Assembly (NCBI GenBank): GCA_963775935.1
Contig: CAVZKR010000005.1
Coordinates: 62,001-126,000, forward strand
Source: JBBIPA01 sp963775935
GTDB taxonomy: Bacteria; Chloroflexota; Dehalococcoidia; GIF9; UBA5629
Length of the DNA stretch: 64,000 nucleotides
Direction: 5' to 3'
The notes under the pieces are model-generated. The model did no database searches, had not been told where the DNA came from, and saw only the letters and a program-made list of their open reading frames with translations. This document shows, in pieces, positions 51,930 through 58,931 of the stretch. Position numbers and translations under genes: made by a program. Every line of letters starts with the position of its first letter. Position 1 is the stretch's first letter.

Positions 51930-52747
51930 TGATTAGCGACCTTGATGCAACCTTGAAGAATTTGCTGGTAAAGAAAGTCCCCCTGGAACCTTCAGAGGTG
52001 ACCATCAATTTCGAAACCCCCAACAGGGAATGGGCGGCATCGCGCTCCAAGCCTACGGTCAACCTGTATCTCTACGACATCCGGGAAAACCATGAGCTGC
52101 GGAGCTATGAGTGGACTGTTGAACGTAATCAAAATAGAACAGCCACCAGGAAAAAGGCGCCGTTACGTGTTGATCTTTCTTATTTAATTACCGTATGGAC
52201 CAAAGATATCGAAGACGAGCACAGGCTGCTGGGACATATATTGGTCGCTCTCATGCACTACCCCATGCTACCCGCGGAGTTATTCCAGGGAGTATTGAAG
52301 GGGCTTGAATACCCTGTTCACACCACAGCAGCCCAGCCCGATGGACTATTTAAAAATCCGGCTGATTTCTGGACCAGTCTTGATAATCAGCTGAAGCCGT
52401 CGCTCAACTATGTGGTCACACTGCCCATAGACCTTGATATCGCCTTCACTGCACCTCTGGTCTGGACAAAGACCATCGAGGTCAAAGAGATGGAAAGGGA
52501 TACTATTGAGGAACTGGTACAAATCGGTGGTCGAGTGCATAAAAAAGATAAACCTGATGCTGGCATCGCCCATGTTAGTGTGGTAGCCAGGGAAGCAGGC
52601 AGGACGGCAGAAACCGATGCCGATGGTCGCTACACGTTCAATAAACTCCAGAGGGGAAAACATACTTTCGAAGTTTCAGCACGGGGAAAACCAGCCAGGG
52701 AAATAGAGCTGGAGATTCCCAGTGAGAACTACAATATCGAGCTATAA
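51929..52747 (+). CDS. eCIS cap protein (DUF4255/Pvc16-like) with C-terminal carboxypeptidase-regulatory-like domain
   Basis: About 272 aa from the ATG at 51929, which has GGGAGGA five bases upstream. The N-terminal 190 residues are DUF4255: MISDLDATLKNLL, PTVNLYLYDIRENHELRS, RVDLSYLITVWTKDIEDEHRLLGHILVALMHYP. Pvc16/Afp16 terminates the tube and sheath at the distal end. The last 75 residues form a transthyretin-like/CarboxypepD_reg beta-sandwich (GRVHKKDKPDAGIAHVSVVA, ETDADGRYTFNKLQRGKHTFEVS). This extra domain is not part of canonical Pvc16 and could decorate the cap or contact the cell envelope. Confidence 0.85.
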   Translation: MISDLDATLKNLLVKKVPLEPSEVTINFETPNREWAASRSKPTVNLYLYDIRENHELRSYEWTVERNQNRTATRKKAPLRVDLSYLITVWTKDIEDEHRLLGHILVALMHYPMLPAELFQGVLKGLEYPVHTTAAQPDGLFKNPADFWTSLDNQLKPSLNYVVTLPIDLDIAFTAPLVWTKTIEVKEMERDTIEELVQIGGRVHKKDKPDAGIAHVSVVAREAGRTAETDADGRYTFNKLQRGKHTFEVSARGKPAREIELEIPSENYNIEL

Positions 52748-52786
52748 GGGAGGTGAGAATAGGACAAAAGATTAAAAAGTAATCGT

Positions 52787-52820
52787 GGACTGCCGTCCAT
52801 TGCCGGGCAGAGGGCAGTCC
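52787..52820 (+). repeat. Hairpin preceding the sheath gene
   Basis: GGACTGCC (52787-52794) pairs with GGCAGTCC (52813-52820), with TGCC/GGCA pairing inside. It is 55 bases before the sheath start, between the cap and sheath genes, and lacks a T-tract. It may be an mRNA-processing or stability element that raises sheath and tube expression relative to upstream genes. Confidence 0.5.
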
Positions 52821-52875
52821 TGGATTAAACAAGCTTTATCAGTTGCCCGACAAAATAAAAAATGAGGAGGCGATT

Positions 52876-54426
52876 ATGTCACCACAATATCTGTCCCCCG
52901 GCGTTTATGTCGAAGAAGTTGAACGGGGGGCACGACCCATCGAAGGTGTCGGCACTGCAGTGGCTGCCTTCGTGGGTTTCGCTGAAAGAGGTCCAGCAAA
53001 TAAACCGACGTTTATTGCTAACTGGACCCAGTTTACTGCTACTTTCGGTGGTTTTCTGCCTGGCGGCTATCTGGCACATGCTGTCTACGGTTACTTTAAC
53101 AACGGCGGTGGTAGCTGCTATGTCACCAGATTGCCAGGAGCTGAAGGGTCTGATGAGGGAGGAGCGCCACAGGCTGCTCTTCCTACCAAAGCTGATCCGT
53201 CTGTCTCCAGTCTGGTTATTAATGCTCTCGAGCCTGGTATACCGGCAGGAGAGATAACAGTTGAGGTTACCAGTGCTGCTGCAGATGCCCCTGAAGACCA
53301 GTTCACACTCATCGTACGCAGAGGAGGAACCCAGGAGGTTTATGAGAACGTCACTTTGAAAAAGACAAGGGGCGTACGCAATGTCGTCGATGTGGTAAAC
53401 AAGGAATCCAAGCTGGTACACGTTGCAGAAAAGGAATCAACCTTAAGTGTAGCTGAGCGATCGCCAGCAGCTGGGAAATACTCTCTGGCAGCAACAACAA
53501 GCACCGCCATAGTACCGGTCTCGGCAGACATTATCGTTGGTAATGCTGCAGAACGGTCTGGAGTCTCCGGTTTTGAGGCAGCCGAGGACGTTACCATGGT
53601 TTGTGTTCCTGACCTTATGGCGCTGTATCAACAGAATAAAATCTCGATGGACGGCGTCAAAGCAGTACAGCAGGCCATGCTCGACCACTGTGCCAATATG
53701 AAAGATCGCTTTGCCATTATCGATTGTCCTCCAGGGCTGAACCCGCAGCAGATAAAAGACTGGAGGATGAAGGAAGCTGGTTATGACTCAAAGTATGGCG
53801 CGCTCTACTACCCATGGATTAAAGTAACTAACCCTCTGGGTGGTGATGAAACCATACTTGTGCCACCATGTGGACATATGTCAGGCATCTATGCTCGCAG
53901 TGATACCGAACGAGGAGTTCATAAAGCACCAGCAAACGAGGTAGTGCGGGGTGCTATTGGGCTGGAAACAAAAATCACCAAGAGCGAGCAGGATTCCCTC
54001 AATCCAGTCGGCATCAACTGCATCAGGCCATTCCCAGGACGTGGTATCCGCGTCTGGGGAGCACGTACATTAGCTAGCGATGCTCAATGGCGCTATATCA
54101 ATGTCCGCCGACTGTTTAACTTCGTGGAAGAGTCGATTGAGTTGGGTACCCAATGGGTGGTATTCGAACCAAACGACCGTGACCTCTGGGAGCGAATTAA
54201 ACGAGATATCAGGGCATTCCTGACGAGGGTTTGGAGAGACGGAGCTCTCTTTGGTGCCACACCGGACGAGGCTTTCTTCGTGAAGTGTGATGATGAACTC
54301 AATACGGTCGAAATACGAGATGCTGGTCAGGTCATTATTGAAATCGGCCTGGCACCAGTGAAACCGGCAGAATTCGTTATTTTCCGCATTAGCCAATGGG
54401 CCGGTGGCGGTGCAGTCGCAGAATAA
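52876..54426 (+). CDS. eCIS contractile sheath protein (Pvc2/Afp2-like)
   Basis: About 516 aa from the ATG at 52876 with GAGGAGGCG upstream. It starts LSPGVYVEEVERGARPIEGVGTAVAAFVGFAERGP, the standard phage-tail sheath N-terminus. The variable middle domain spans about 100-250. The C-terminal attachment handle has GIRVWGARTLASDAQWRYINVRRLFNFVEESIELGTQWVVFEPNDRDLWERIKRDIRAFLTRVWRDGALFGATPDEAFFVKCD, typical of the family. Contraction of stacked hexamers drives tube injection. PVCs carry three sheath paralogues; only one is present here before the window ends. Confidence 0.92.
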   Translation: MSPQYLSPGVYVEEVERGARPIEGVGTAVAAFVGFAERGPANKPTFIANWTQFTATFGGFLPGGYLAHAVYGYFNNGGGSCYVTRLPGAEGSDEGGAPQAALPTKADPSVSSLVINALEPGIPAGEITVEVTSAAADAPEDQFTLIVRRGGTQEVYENVTLKKTRGVRNVVDVVNKESKLVHVAEKESTLSVAERSPAAGKYSLAATTSTAIVPVSADIIVGNAAERSGVSGFEAAEDVTMVCVPDLMALYQQNKISMDGVKAVQQAMLDHCANMKDRFAIIDCPPGLNPQQIKDWRMKEAGYDSKYGALYYPWIKVTNPLGGDETILVPPCGHMSGIYARSDTERGVHKAPANEVVRGAIGLETKITKSEQDSLNPVGINCIRPFPGRGIRVWGARTLASDAQWRYINVRRLFNFVEESIELGTQWVVFEPNDRDLWERIKRDIRAFLTRVWRDGALFGATPDEAFFVKCDDELNTVEIRDAGQVIIEIGLAPVKPAEFVIFRISQWAGGGAVAE

Positions 54427-54448
54427 TGGATAAAGGAGGTAATAACAC

Positions 54449-54898
54449 ATGGCACAAACAGGACAACGTAAAGACCCTTTAGTATCCTTTAGTTTCTATG
54501 TCGATATTCAGGGAACGGTGGTGGGCACTTTCCGAGAATGCACCGGGATGGGTTCTGAGACGGAGTTAGTCGAAGCCAAAGAAGCCGATAAAGGAAAACT
54601 GGTGTACATGAAGATACCCGGAGCACTCAAATGGGAAAATATCAGCCTGAAGAGGGGCATTACCGATTCCATGGATATCTGGAAATGGCGCAAGCAGGTA
54701 GAGCAAGGTGATGTAAAGGGAGCACGAAAAAACGGCTCTATCATCATGTATGACCAGACCAATAGTGAAGTAGCTCGCTGGAACTTTGTAAATGGCTGGC
54801 CACGTAAGGTCTCGGGACCAAATTTCAACGCGCAGAATAACGAAATTGGCATCGAAGAAATGGAGATCGTTCACGAAGGAATTATCCGAGACCACTAA
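54449..54898 (+). CDS. eCIS main inner tube protein (Pvc1/gp19-like)
   Basis: A 149-aa gp19/Hcp-like tube subunit. The pattern RKDPLVSFSFYVDIQGTVVGTFRECTGMGSETELVEAKEADKGKLVYMKIPGALKWENISLKRGITDSMDIWKW and the C-terminal NNEIGIEEMEIVHEGI are family hallmarks. Hexameric rings stack inside the sheath to form the injected tube. It starts 23 bases after the sheath stop with a GGAGGTAATAAC site. Being separate and first, it is the likely main tube, with the second tube gene at 56089 as baseplate-proximal ring. Confidence 0.92.
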   Translation: MAQTGQRKDPLVSFSFYVDIQGTVVGTFRECTGMGSETELVEAKEADKGKLVYMKIPGALKWENISLKRGITDSMDIWKWRKQVEQGDVKGARKNGSIIMYDQTNSEVARWNFVNGWPRKVSGPNFNAQNNEIGIEEMEIVHEGIIRDH

Positions 54899-54917
54899 CA
54901 CACGGAGGTAAAGACCT

Positions 54918-55280
54918 ATGTTGCAAACTGAGTTCGAGTTCACTTTGCCCCGAGGGTACGTAGATAGCGACGGCAACCTGCATAAACAGGGGAGGATGCG
55001 TCTGGCAACAGCTGCAGACGAAATCCTCCCCTTGAAAGACCCCAGGGTAAAAGCTAATCAGGCATACCTGATAGTGATCCTGCTTTCTCGCGTCATCACC
55101 AAACTGGGTGAGCTGGCAGAAGTTAATAGTAAGGTCATTGAAGGACTTTTCTCGGCTGACCTGGCATATCTTCAGAACTTCTACCGCCAGATCAACGAAA
55201 ATGGGCAGAGCACAATACCGGCAACGTGTCCGGAATGTAGTAAAACCTTTGGAGTAGACTTAAGTCAATTGGGGGGGTAG
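54918..55280 (+). CDS. eCIS tail-assembly (chaperone-like) protein, frameshift donor
   Basis: A 120-aa protein. It starts MLQTEFEFTLPRGYVDSDGNLHKQGRMRLATAADEILPLKD and ends with a CPECSKTFGVDL ribbon, followed by SQLGG. This matches the phage tail assembly proteins found next to DUF6760 genes in eCIS clusters. By position and type they are thought to chaperone the tape measure or tube. The stop TAG at 55278-55280 directly follows G GGG GGG, so -1 slippage would add 56 residues. A GGAGGTAAAGACCT ribosome site precedes the ATG. Confidence 0.85.
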   Translation: MLQTEFEFTLPRGYVDSDGNLHKQGRMRLATAADEILPLKDPRVKANQAYLIVILLSRVITKLGELAEVNSKVIEGLFSADLAYLQNFYRQINENGQSTIPATCPECSKTFGVDLSQLGG

Positions 55281-55292
55281 CAGGCTACCCCC
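55271..55292 (+). promoter_or_regulatory. Predicted programmed -1 ribosomal frameshift signal
   Basis: Seven G bases at 55271-55277 are in X-XXY-YYZ phase relative to the upstream frame (ttG GGG GGG TAG). GGGGGTAG (55273-55280) pairs perfectly with CTACCCCC (55285-55292) around a CAGG loop, an 8-bp stem overlapping the slip site. A GGAG lies 16 bases upstream as a weak internal Shine-Dalgarno stimulator. Slippage leads directly into the DUF6760-like frame. Confidence 0.7.
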
Positions 55293-55447
55293 TCGACCAA
55301 CTCTATGAGGAGGTAGCCTATATTGCTTACTATTTCCACTGGCCGCTCCAGGAGATTTTGGAACTGGAGCATGAGGAACGACGACACTGGGCAGAAGAAA
55401 TCGCGAATATTAACCGGAAGTTAACCGAGGCAACTCTAAAAGTATAG
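55277..55447 (+). CDS. DUF6760-like extension, read in the -1 frame (probable fusion product)
   Basis: A 56-codon frame reading VAGYPLDQLYEEVAYIAYYFHWPLQEILELEHEERRHWAEEIANINRKLTEATLKV-like sequence (in pieces: GYPLDQLYEEVAYIAYYFHW, PLQEILELEHEERRHWAEEI). It resembles DUF6760 in eCIS loci. No ATG, GTG or TTG precedes the conserved start of this frame. It is most simply translated by -1 frameshifting on the preceding gene, giving a 176-aa fusion. A rare ATT at 55322 after GAGGAGGT is the only plausible independent start, and would lose the conserved N-terminus. Confidence 0.72.
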   Translation, partial: VAGYPLDQLYEEVAYIAYYFHWPLQEILELEHEERRHWAEEIANINRKLTEATLKV

Positions 55448-55478
55448 TGCATGATGTAGAAAGAATGAGGAGATACTA

Positions 55479-56081
55479 ATGTCGAGCACGGCCGGTGTAG
55501 CCGGACAAAACGCCTTAGCCTGGGCTAAGCTGAAGATGGAGTTCCTAAAATTATTCCAATTCAGCGATAAATCTGAAGGCATAATCGATGTGGAGCAGAC
55601 TCTTGATGAGTCAACTCGCCACGAAATGGAGCACGCCCTGGGTTATGACTTCAGGGATGTTCGTGTACACATGACGAGACAGGCTGGTGAATTGGCACAG
55701 CGGCTCGACGCGGAAGCATTCACCATTGGTTCCGATATCTTTGCTGCCGAGGGAAGATTTAACCCCACCACCAGAGAAGGAAGGGGGTTGCTTATTCACG
55801 AGTTGACCCACGTGGCACAACAAACCCATCCTCAACCCGTTGACCTTCCCCACGTCCCCTCTCCTCAGTTTGCTCAACGCACTTCATCATCTGCTGGAGA
55901 TAGTACACAAGCGGCAGTAATGGAAACTGAGGCGGTAAATGCCGAGCAGGCTTCGAACCGCACAACAGAAGGGGCAGGTGATCAACAGGCTGCGGCAATA
56001 GATACTGCCGAGTTAGCTGATCATGTCTACCGGTTAATGCAGCGGAAATTACTACTGGAAAAGGACCGAACGAGGAGGTAA
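55479..56081 (+). CDS. Short DUF4157 eCIS protein
   Basis: A 200-aa protein made mainly of DUF4157: ESTRHEMEHALGYDFRDVRVHMTRQAGELAQRLDAEAFTIGSDIFAAEGRFNP, ending HELTHVAQQ (HExxH at 107-111). A low-complexity linker follows, then a C-terminal tail (AELADHVYRLMQRKLLLEKDR) that resembles the tail of the 563-aa protein at 56544. No toxin domain is attached, so a structural, chaperone or baseplate role is as likely as cargo. It lies between the tail-assembly gene and the second tube gene. Confidence 0.82.
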   Translation: MSSTAGVAGQNALAWAKLKMEFLKLFQFSDKSEGIIDVEQTLDESTRHEMEHALGYDFRDVRVHMTRQAGELAQRLDAEAFTIGSDIFAAEGRFNPTTREGRGLLIHELTHVAQQTHPQPVDLPHVPSPQFAQRTSSSAGDSTQAAVMETEAVNAEQASNRTTEGAGDQQAAAIDTAELADHVYRLMQRKLLLEKDRTRR

Positions 56082-56088
56082 AAGACTG

Positions 56089-56526
56089 ATGGCTGAGACT
56101 GGCAGAAGGGTTGATCCCTACATAACCTCTCTGTTTCATGTTGAAATCGAAGGAATTGAGGAAGCATTTTTCAGAGAATGCCAGGGTCTGGAAGCTGAAA
56201 CAGAGGTTTTTTCCTATGAGGAGGGAGGGGTAAATGACCATCCTCATAAATTACCCGGGAGAACTAAATTCCCTAACGTCAGTCTTAAGCGCGGTGTTAC
56301 TGAATCCAGTGCTCTCTGGGATTGGTATGCCGATGTAGTTCAGGGCAAGATTGAGCGTAAAAACGTATCAATAGTGCTCTATGACTCTGAAGCATCAGAG
56401 GTGAAGCGCTGGAGCTTCGAACGAGCCTATCCTGTGAAGTGGGCGGGGCCAAGCCTCAAATCAGAGGAGAACGCTGTCGCTGTTGAGACTTTGGAACTTG
56501 TACATGAAGGCATGAAATTATCGTAG
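56089..56526 (+). CDS. Second eCIS tube/baseplate tube protein (Pvc5-like)
   Basis: A 145-aa gp19-type protein. GRRVDPYITSLFHVEIEGIEEAFFRECQGLEAETEVFSYEEGG and VSLKRGVTESSALWDWYADVVQGKIERKNVSIVLYDSE carry the family pattern; the C-terminus is AVAVETLELVHEGMKLS. It differs from the main tube at many positions and starts seven bases after the DUF4157 gene. In PVC/Afp, Pvc5 forms the first tube ring joining tube and spike. It is followed by the unknown 563-aa gene and LysM hub gene. Confidence 0.88.
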   Translation: MAETGRRVDPYITSLFHVEIEGIEEAFFRECQGLEAETEVFSYEEGGVNDHPHKLPGRTKFPNVSLKRGVTESSALWDWYADVVQGKIERKNVSIVLYDSEASEVKRWSFERAYPVKWAGPSLKSEENAVAVETLELVHEGMKLS

Positions 56527-56543
56527 AGGGGTACGCAAACTAC

Positions 56544-58235
56544 ATGTTCACAGATATGTACGAAACCAGGCAAAACGGAGGTAACGCACTTTGGTTGCCA
56601 GCAAACACTGGTTTTAGTACCGAGGCTACCAGAAGCATGCAGTGGCTGTTACATGAGCTATCATCGGTGATTTCGTTTATCCCTCAATTGAGCAGCCAGA
56701 AACCATTTCTAAGGTCATCAGGACATGACCTGCCCGGTTTCCAGCAATTAGACTGGGTAAATAATTTTTTATCAGAGTTGCTCCTATTGCCTGCATCTCT
56801 GGCATTGCTTTTTAATCCATTGACTAGTCCTTTGTTTTCGCCGCTTTCCTTAGCCTGGTTCGACCCGACATGGCGAAGACGCAGAAGAAAACGTGCCCGA
56901 AGACCAGAAGAAAATATAATTGAAACCATTCTTCGATACAATGATTCATCACCGCCGGGTCAGGTACAGGATTTCCTCGAGCCTTTTTATCCAGAGGACG
57001 ACAGTGAGGAAACAAAGGAGGAGATTACTACTTCTTGCTTCTCCTCCGACTTCGTCAGGCGACGATTGCCGTCCCTTATTAAGAGCAGGTTCCCTTTGTC
57101 CCGTCATCAAAAGGAAAGCATGATTATAAGTAATCTGGCGCCAACCGCCAGGATCAGCAGTAATTACTCTGATAGTATTGACATGCTTCACTGGCTGGCT
57201 AATGACAGAAGCGCCTCGACTCCTTCTCCAGCATCCGTCATCGAGGGTATATATGCCGAGACTCCACATAGGGAAATGAACTCACCTATAAGGTTCATTC
57301 AGCCCTATGCGTTCTCAAGCAAAGTCCCATTACCTTTGCTGATCAACTTAGTGACGAGGAACCAGACTATTGAAGAAGAGTCACCCTTCTGGCCAACACA
57401 GCTAGGAAAACTTTCACAGGTCGTTGGAGACAGACAGGCACCAGCATATCAGAGAGTTTTCATGAGTTCATCTCCCAACCTTTTTACTCACCCTGTTCAT
57501 CAGGTAAGGTCTTTGCCATTGACAAACTGGCTCACAACGAGATTGCAGCAGTGGCTTTCCGAAAATAAAACAAGCCCAGCTGCATTCAATATGCTACCTG
57601 AACAGAAAATGACGAACTCAGTCATAGGGGATTTATTACCCGATAAGAAAAGAGAAAATTTCTACATATATACACCTCAGACATCAGCAACAGATACAAC
57701 TTTGTCACAGGAACTACCAGATGTTCCGACTACATCTGTCGACAAAGGAAGCCAATATAATTTTGAGCAAACTTCACTTCCAAGTTCAACCTATCTATCG
57801 CCTTTCGCTATTGACTTTCAGCAGGCGATGAATCAGACCGCTGGCGATCTGCCGTTGGCGATAAGGAATAGCATTTCACTAACGCCTTATTTTCAGGAAA
57901 ATCCAGATTTCAATAGAAGGACGCCGCACTCTCAGAAAAATATGGCTTCCAACGCAGCAGATGCAATAGTTAAGGCGATAGGCAATCAGGGGAAAAGCAA
58001 GGTTAGCGGATATCACACGACTGAGGGAATAGAGTTAGCATTAGCACCGGTAGGACGACCTCGGGGTGGCAATGAGGCCAGCGAAGCAGTATCGACCAGG
58101 GAGCAGGGCACAGAACGCCGCACGCAGGCTGAAGAGGCAACGGCTCCAGATTATGAGGCTTTAGCCACAGAAGTATACGATATATTAAAAAGAAAACTTT
58201 TTATAGAAAAAGAACGTGCTCAAGGGATCAGATAA
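56544..58235 (+). CDS. Unknown 563-aa eCIS-associated protein
   Basis: No family is recognised. The N-terminal 100 residues are hydrophobic but not a signal peptide (WLLHELSSVISFIPQLS, LLLLPASLALLFNPLTSPLFSPLSLAWFDPTW), followed by a strongly basic RRRRRKRARR tract. The middle 350 residues are Ser/Thr/Pro-rich and probably disordered. The C-terminus (ALATEVYDILKRKLFIEKERAQGIR) matches the tail of the DUF4157 protein at 55479. Its slot between the second tube and LysM genes suggests a baseplate or tube-lumen component; tape measure is possible but is normally encoded downstream. A rapidly evolving cargo is another option. Confidence 0.6.
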   Translation: MFTDMYETRQNGGNALWLPANTGFSTEATRSMQWLLHELSSVISFIPQLSSQKPFLRSSGHDLPGFQQLDWVNNFLSELLLLPASLALLFNPLTSPLFSPLSLAWFDPTWRRRRRKRARRPEENIIETILRYNDSSPPGQVQDFLEPFYPEDDSEETKEEITTSCFSSDFVRRRLPSLIKSRFPLSRHQKESMIISNLAPTARISSNYSDSIDMLHWLANDRSASTPSPASVIEGIYAETPHREMNSPIRFIQPYAFSSKVPLPLLINLVTRNQTIEEESPFWPTQLGKLSQVVGDRQAPAYQRVFMSSSPNLFTHPVHQVRSLPLTNWLTTRLQQWLSENKTSPAAFNMLPEQKMTNSVIGDLLPDKKRENFYIYTPQTSATDTTLSQELPDVPTTSVDKGSQYNFEQTSLPSSTYLSPFAIDFQQAMNQTAGDLPLAIRNSISLTPYFQENPDFNRRTPHSQKNMASNAADAIVKAIGNQGKSKVSGYHTTEGIELALAPVGRPRGGNEASEAVSTREQGTERRTQAEEATAPDYEALATEVYDILKRKLFIEKERAQGIR

Positions 58236-58250
58236 AGGAAGGATTTAGAT

Positions 58251-58922
58251 ATGCCAGAATCAAGTGGCGAATATGCCAAGGCAGAAATATGTGTTGTTGA
58301 CGGCGCTGACCAGGGCGAGACTATTGAATGTATGTTCCGTCCAAAAGAGTATACCGTCACCAAGCAGAATAGATGGGAGCCTGGTGAAGCTAAGGGTAAA
58401 GAGGTGCCTCAGTTAGAGTTCAAAGGTGGCGCGGCCTCAAGTCTCACTATGGAACTCTTTTTTGATACTTATGAAAAAGATGAGGACGTCCGTGACTACA
58501 CTAACAAAATATGGAAATTAATGGCAATAGATTCTGACCTAACTGATAGGACTACAGTCAAAGGTAGACCACCCATGTGCCAGTTTCAATGGGGTCCCGT
58601 TAAATCATTCAAAGCTGTAATCACAAACATTAATCAGAAATTCACCATGTTTAAATCTGATGGAACTCCTGTTAGGGCTACTATGACTGTCACCTTTCAG
58701 GAATCAGAAAAAGCTGGCAGATATCCCTTCCAAAATCCCACCACCAGCAGTAAACCTGGCTACAAAGTTAGAGTGGTAAAGGAGGGTGAATCTATTGATT
58801 GGATTGCCCATGAAGAATATGGCGATCCAACATTATGGAGAATTATAGCCGAAACCAATGAGTTGGAGAATCCGATGAAACTGATTCCCGGTCAGGTGCT
58901 ATCAATAAAACCTGCACGGTAA
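58251..58922 (+). CDS. eCIS LysM hub protein (Pvc7-like)
   Basis: A 223-aa protein. The N-terminal CIS-tube-like domain (AEICVVDGADQGETIECMFRPKEYTVTKQNRWEPGEAKGKEVPQLEFKGGAASSLTMELFFDTYEK) is followed by a LysM domain at about 170-220 (YKVRVVKEGESIDWIAHEEYGDPTLWRIIAETNELENPMKLIPGQVLSIKP). In PVC/Afp, Pvc7 links the tube to the baseplate and central spike, and in related phages gp53 plays the same LysM role. It starts 16 bases after the preceding gene and ends 10 bases before the spike gene. Confidence 0.88.
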   Translation: MPESSGEYAKAEICVVDGADQGETIECMFRPKEYTVTKQNRWEPGEAKGKEVPQLEFKGGAASSLTMELFFDTYEKDEDVRDYTNKIWKLMAIDSDLTDRTTVKGRPPMCQFQWGPVKSFKAVITNINQKFTMFKSDGTPVRATMTVTFQESEKAGRYPFQNPTTSSKPGYKVRVVKEGESIDWIAHEEYGDPTLWRIIAETNELENPMKLIPGQVLSIKPAR

Positions 58923-58931
58923 AGGAGAATT

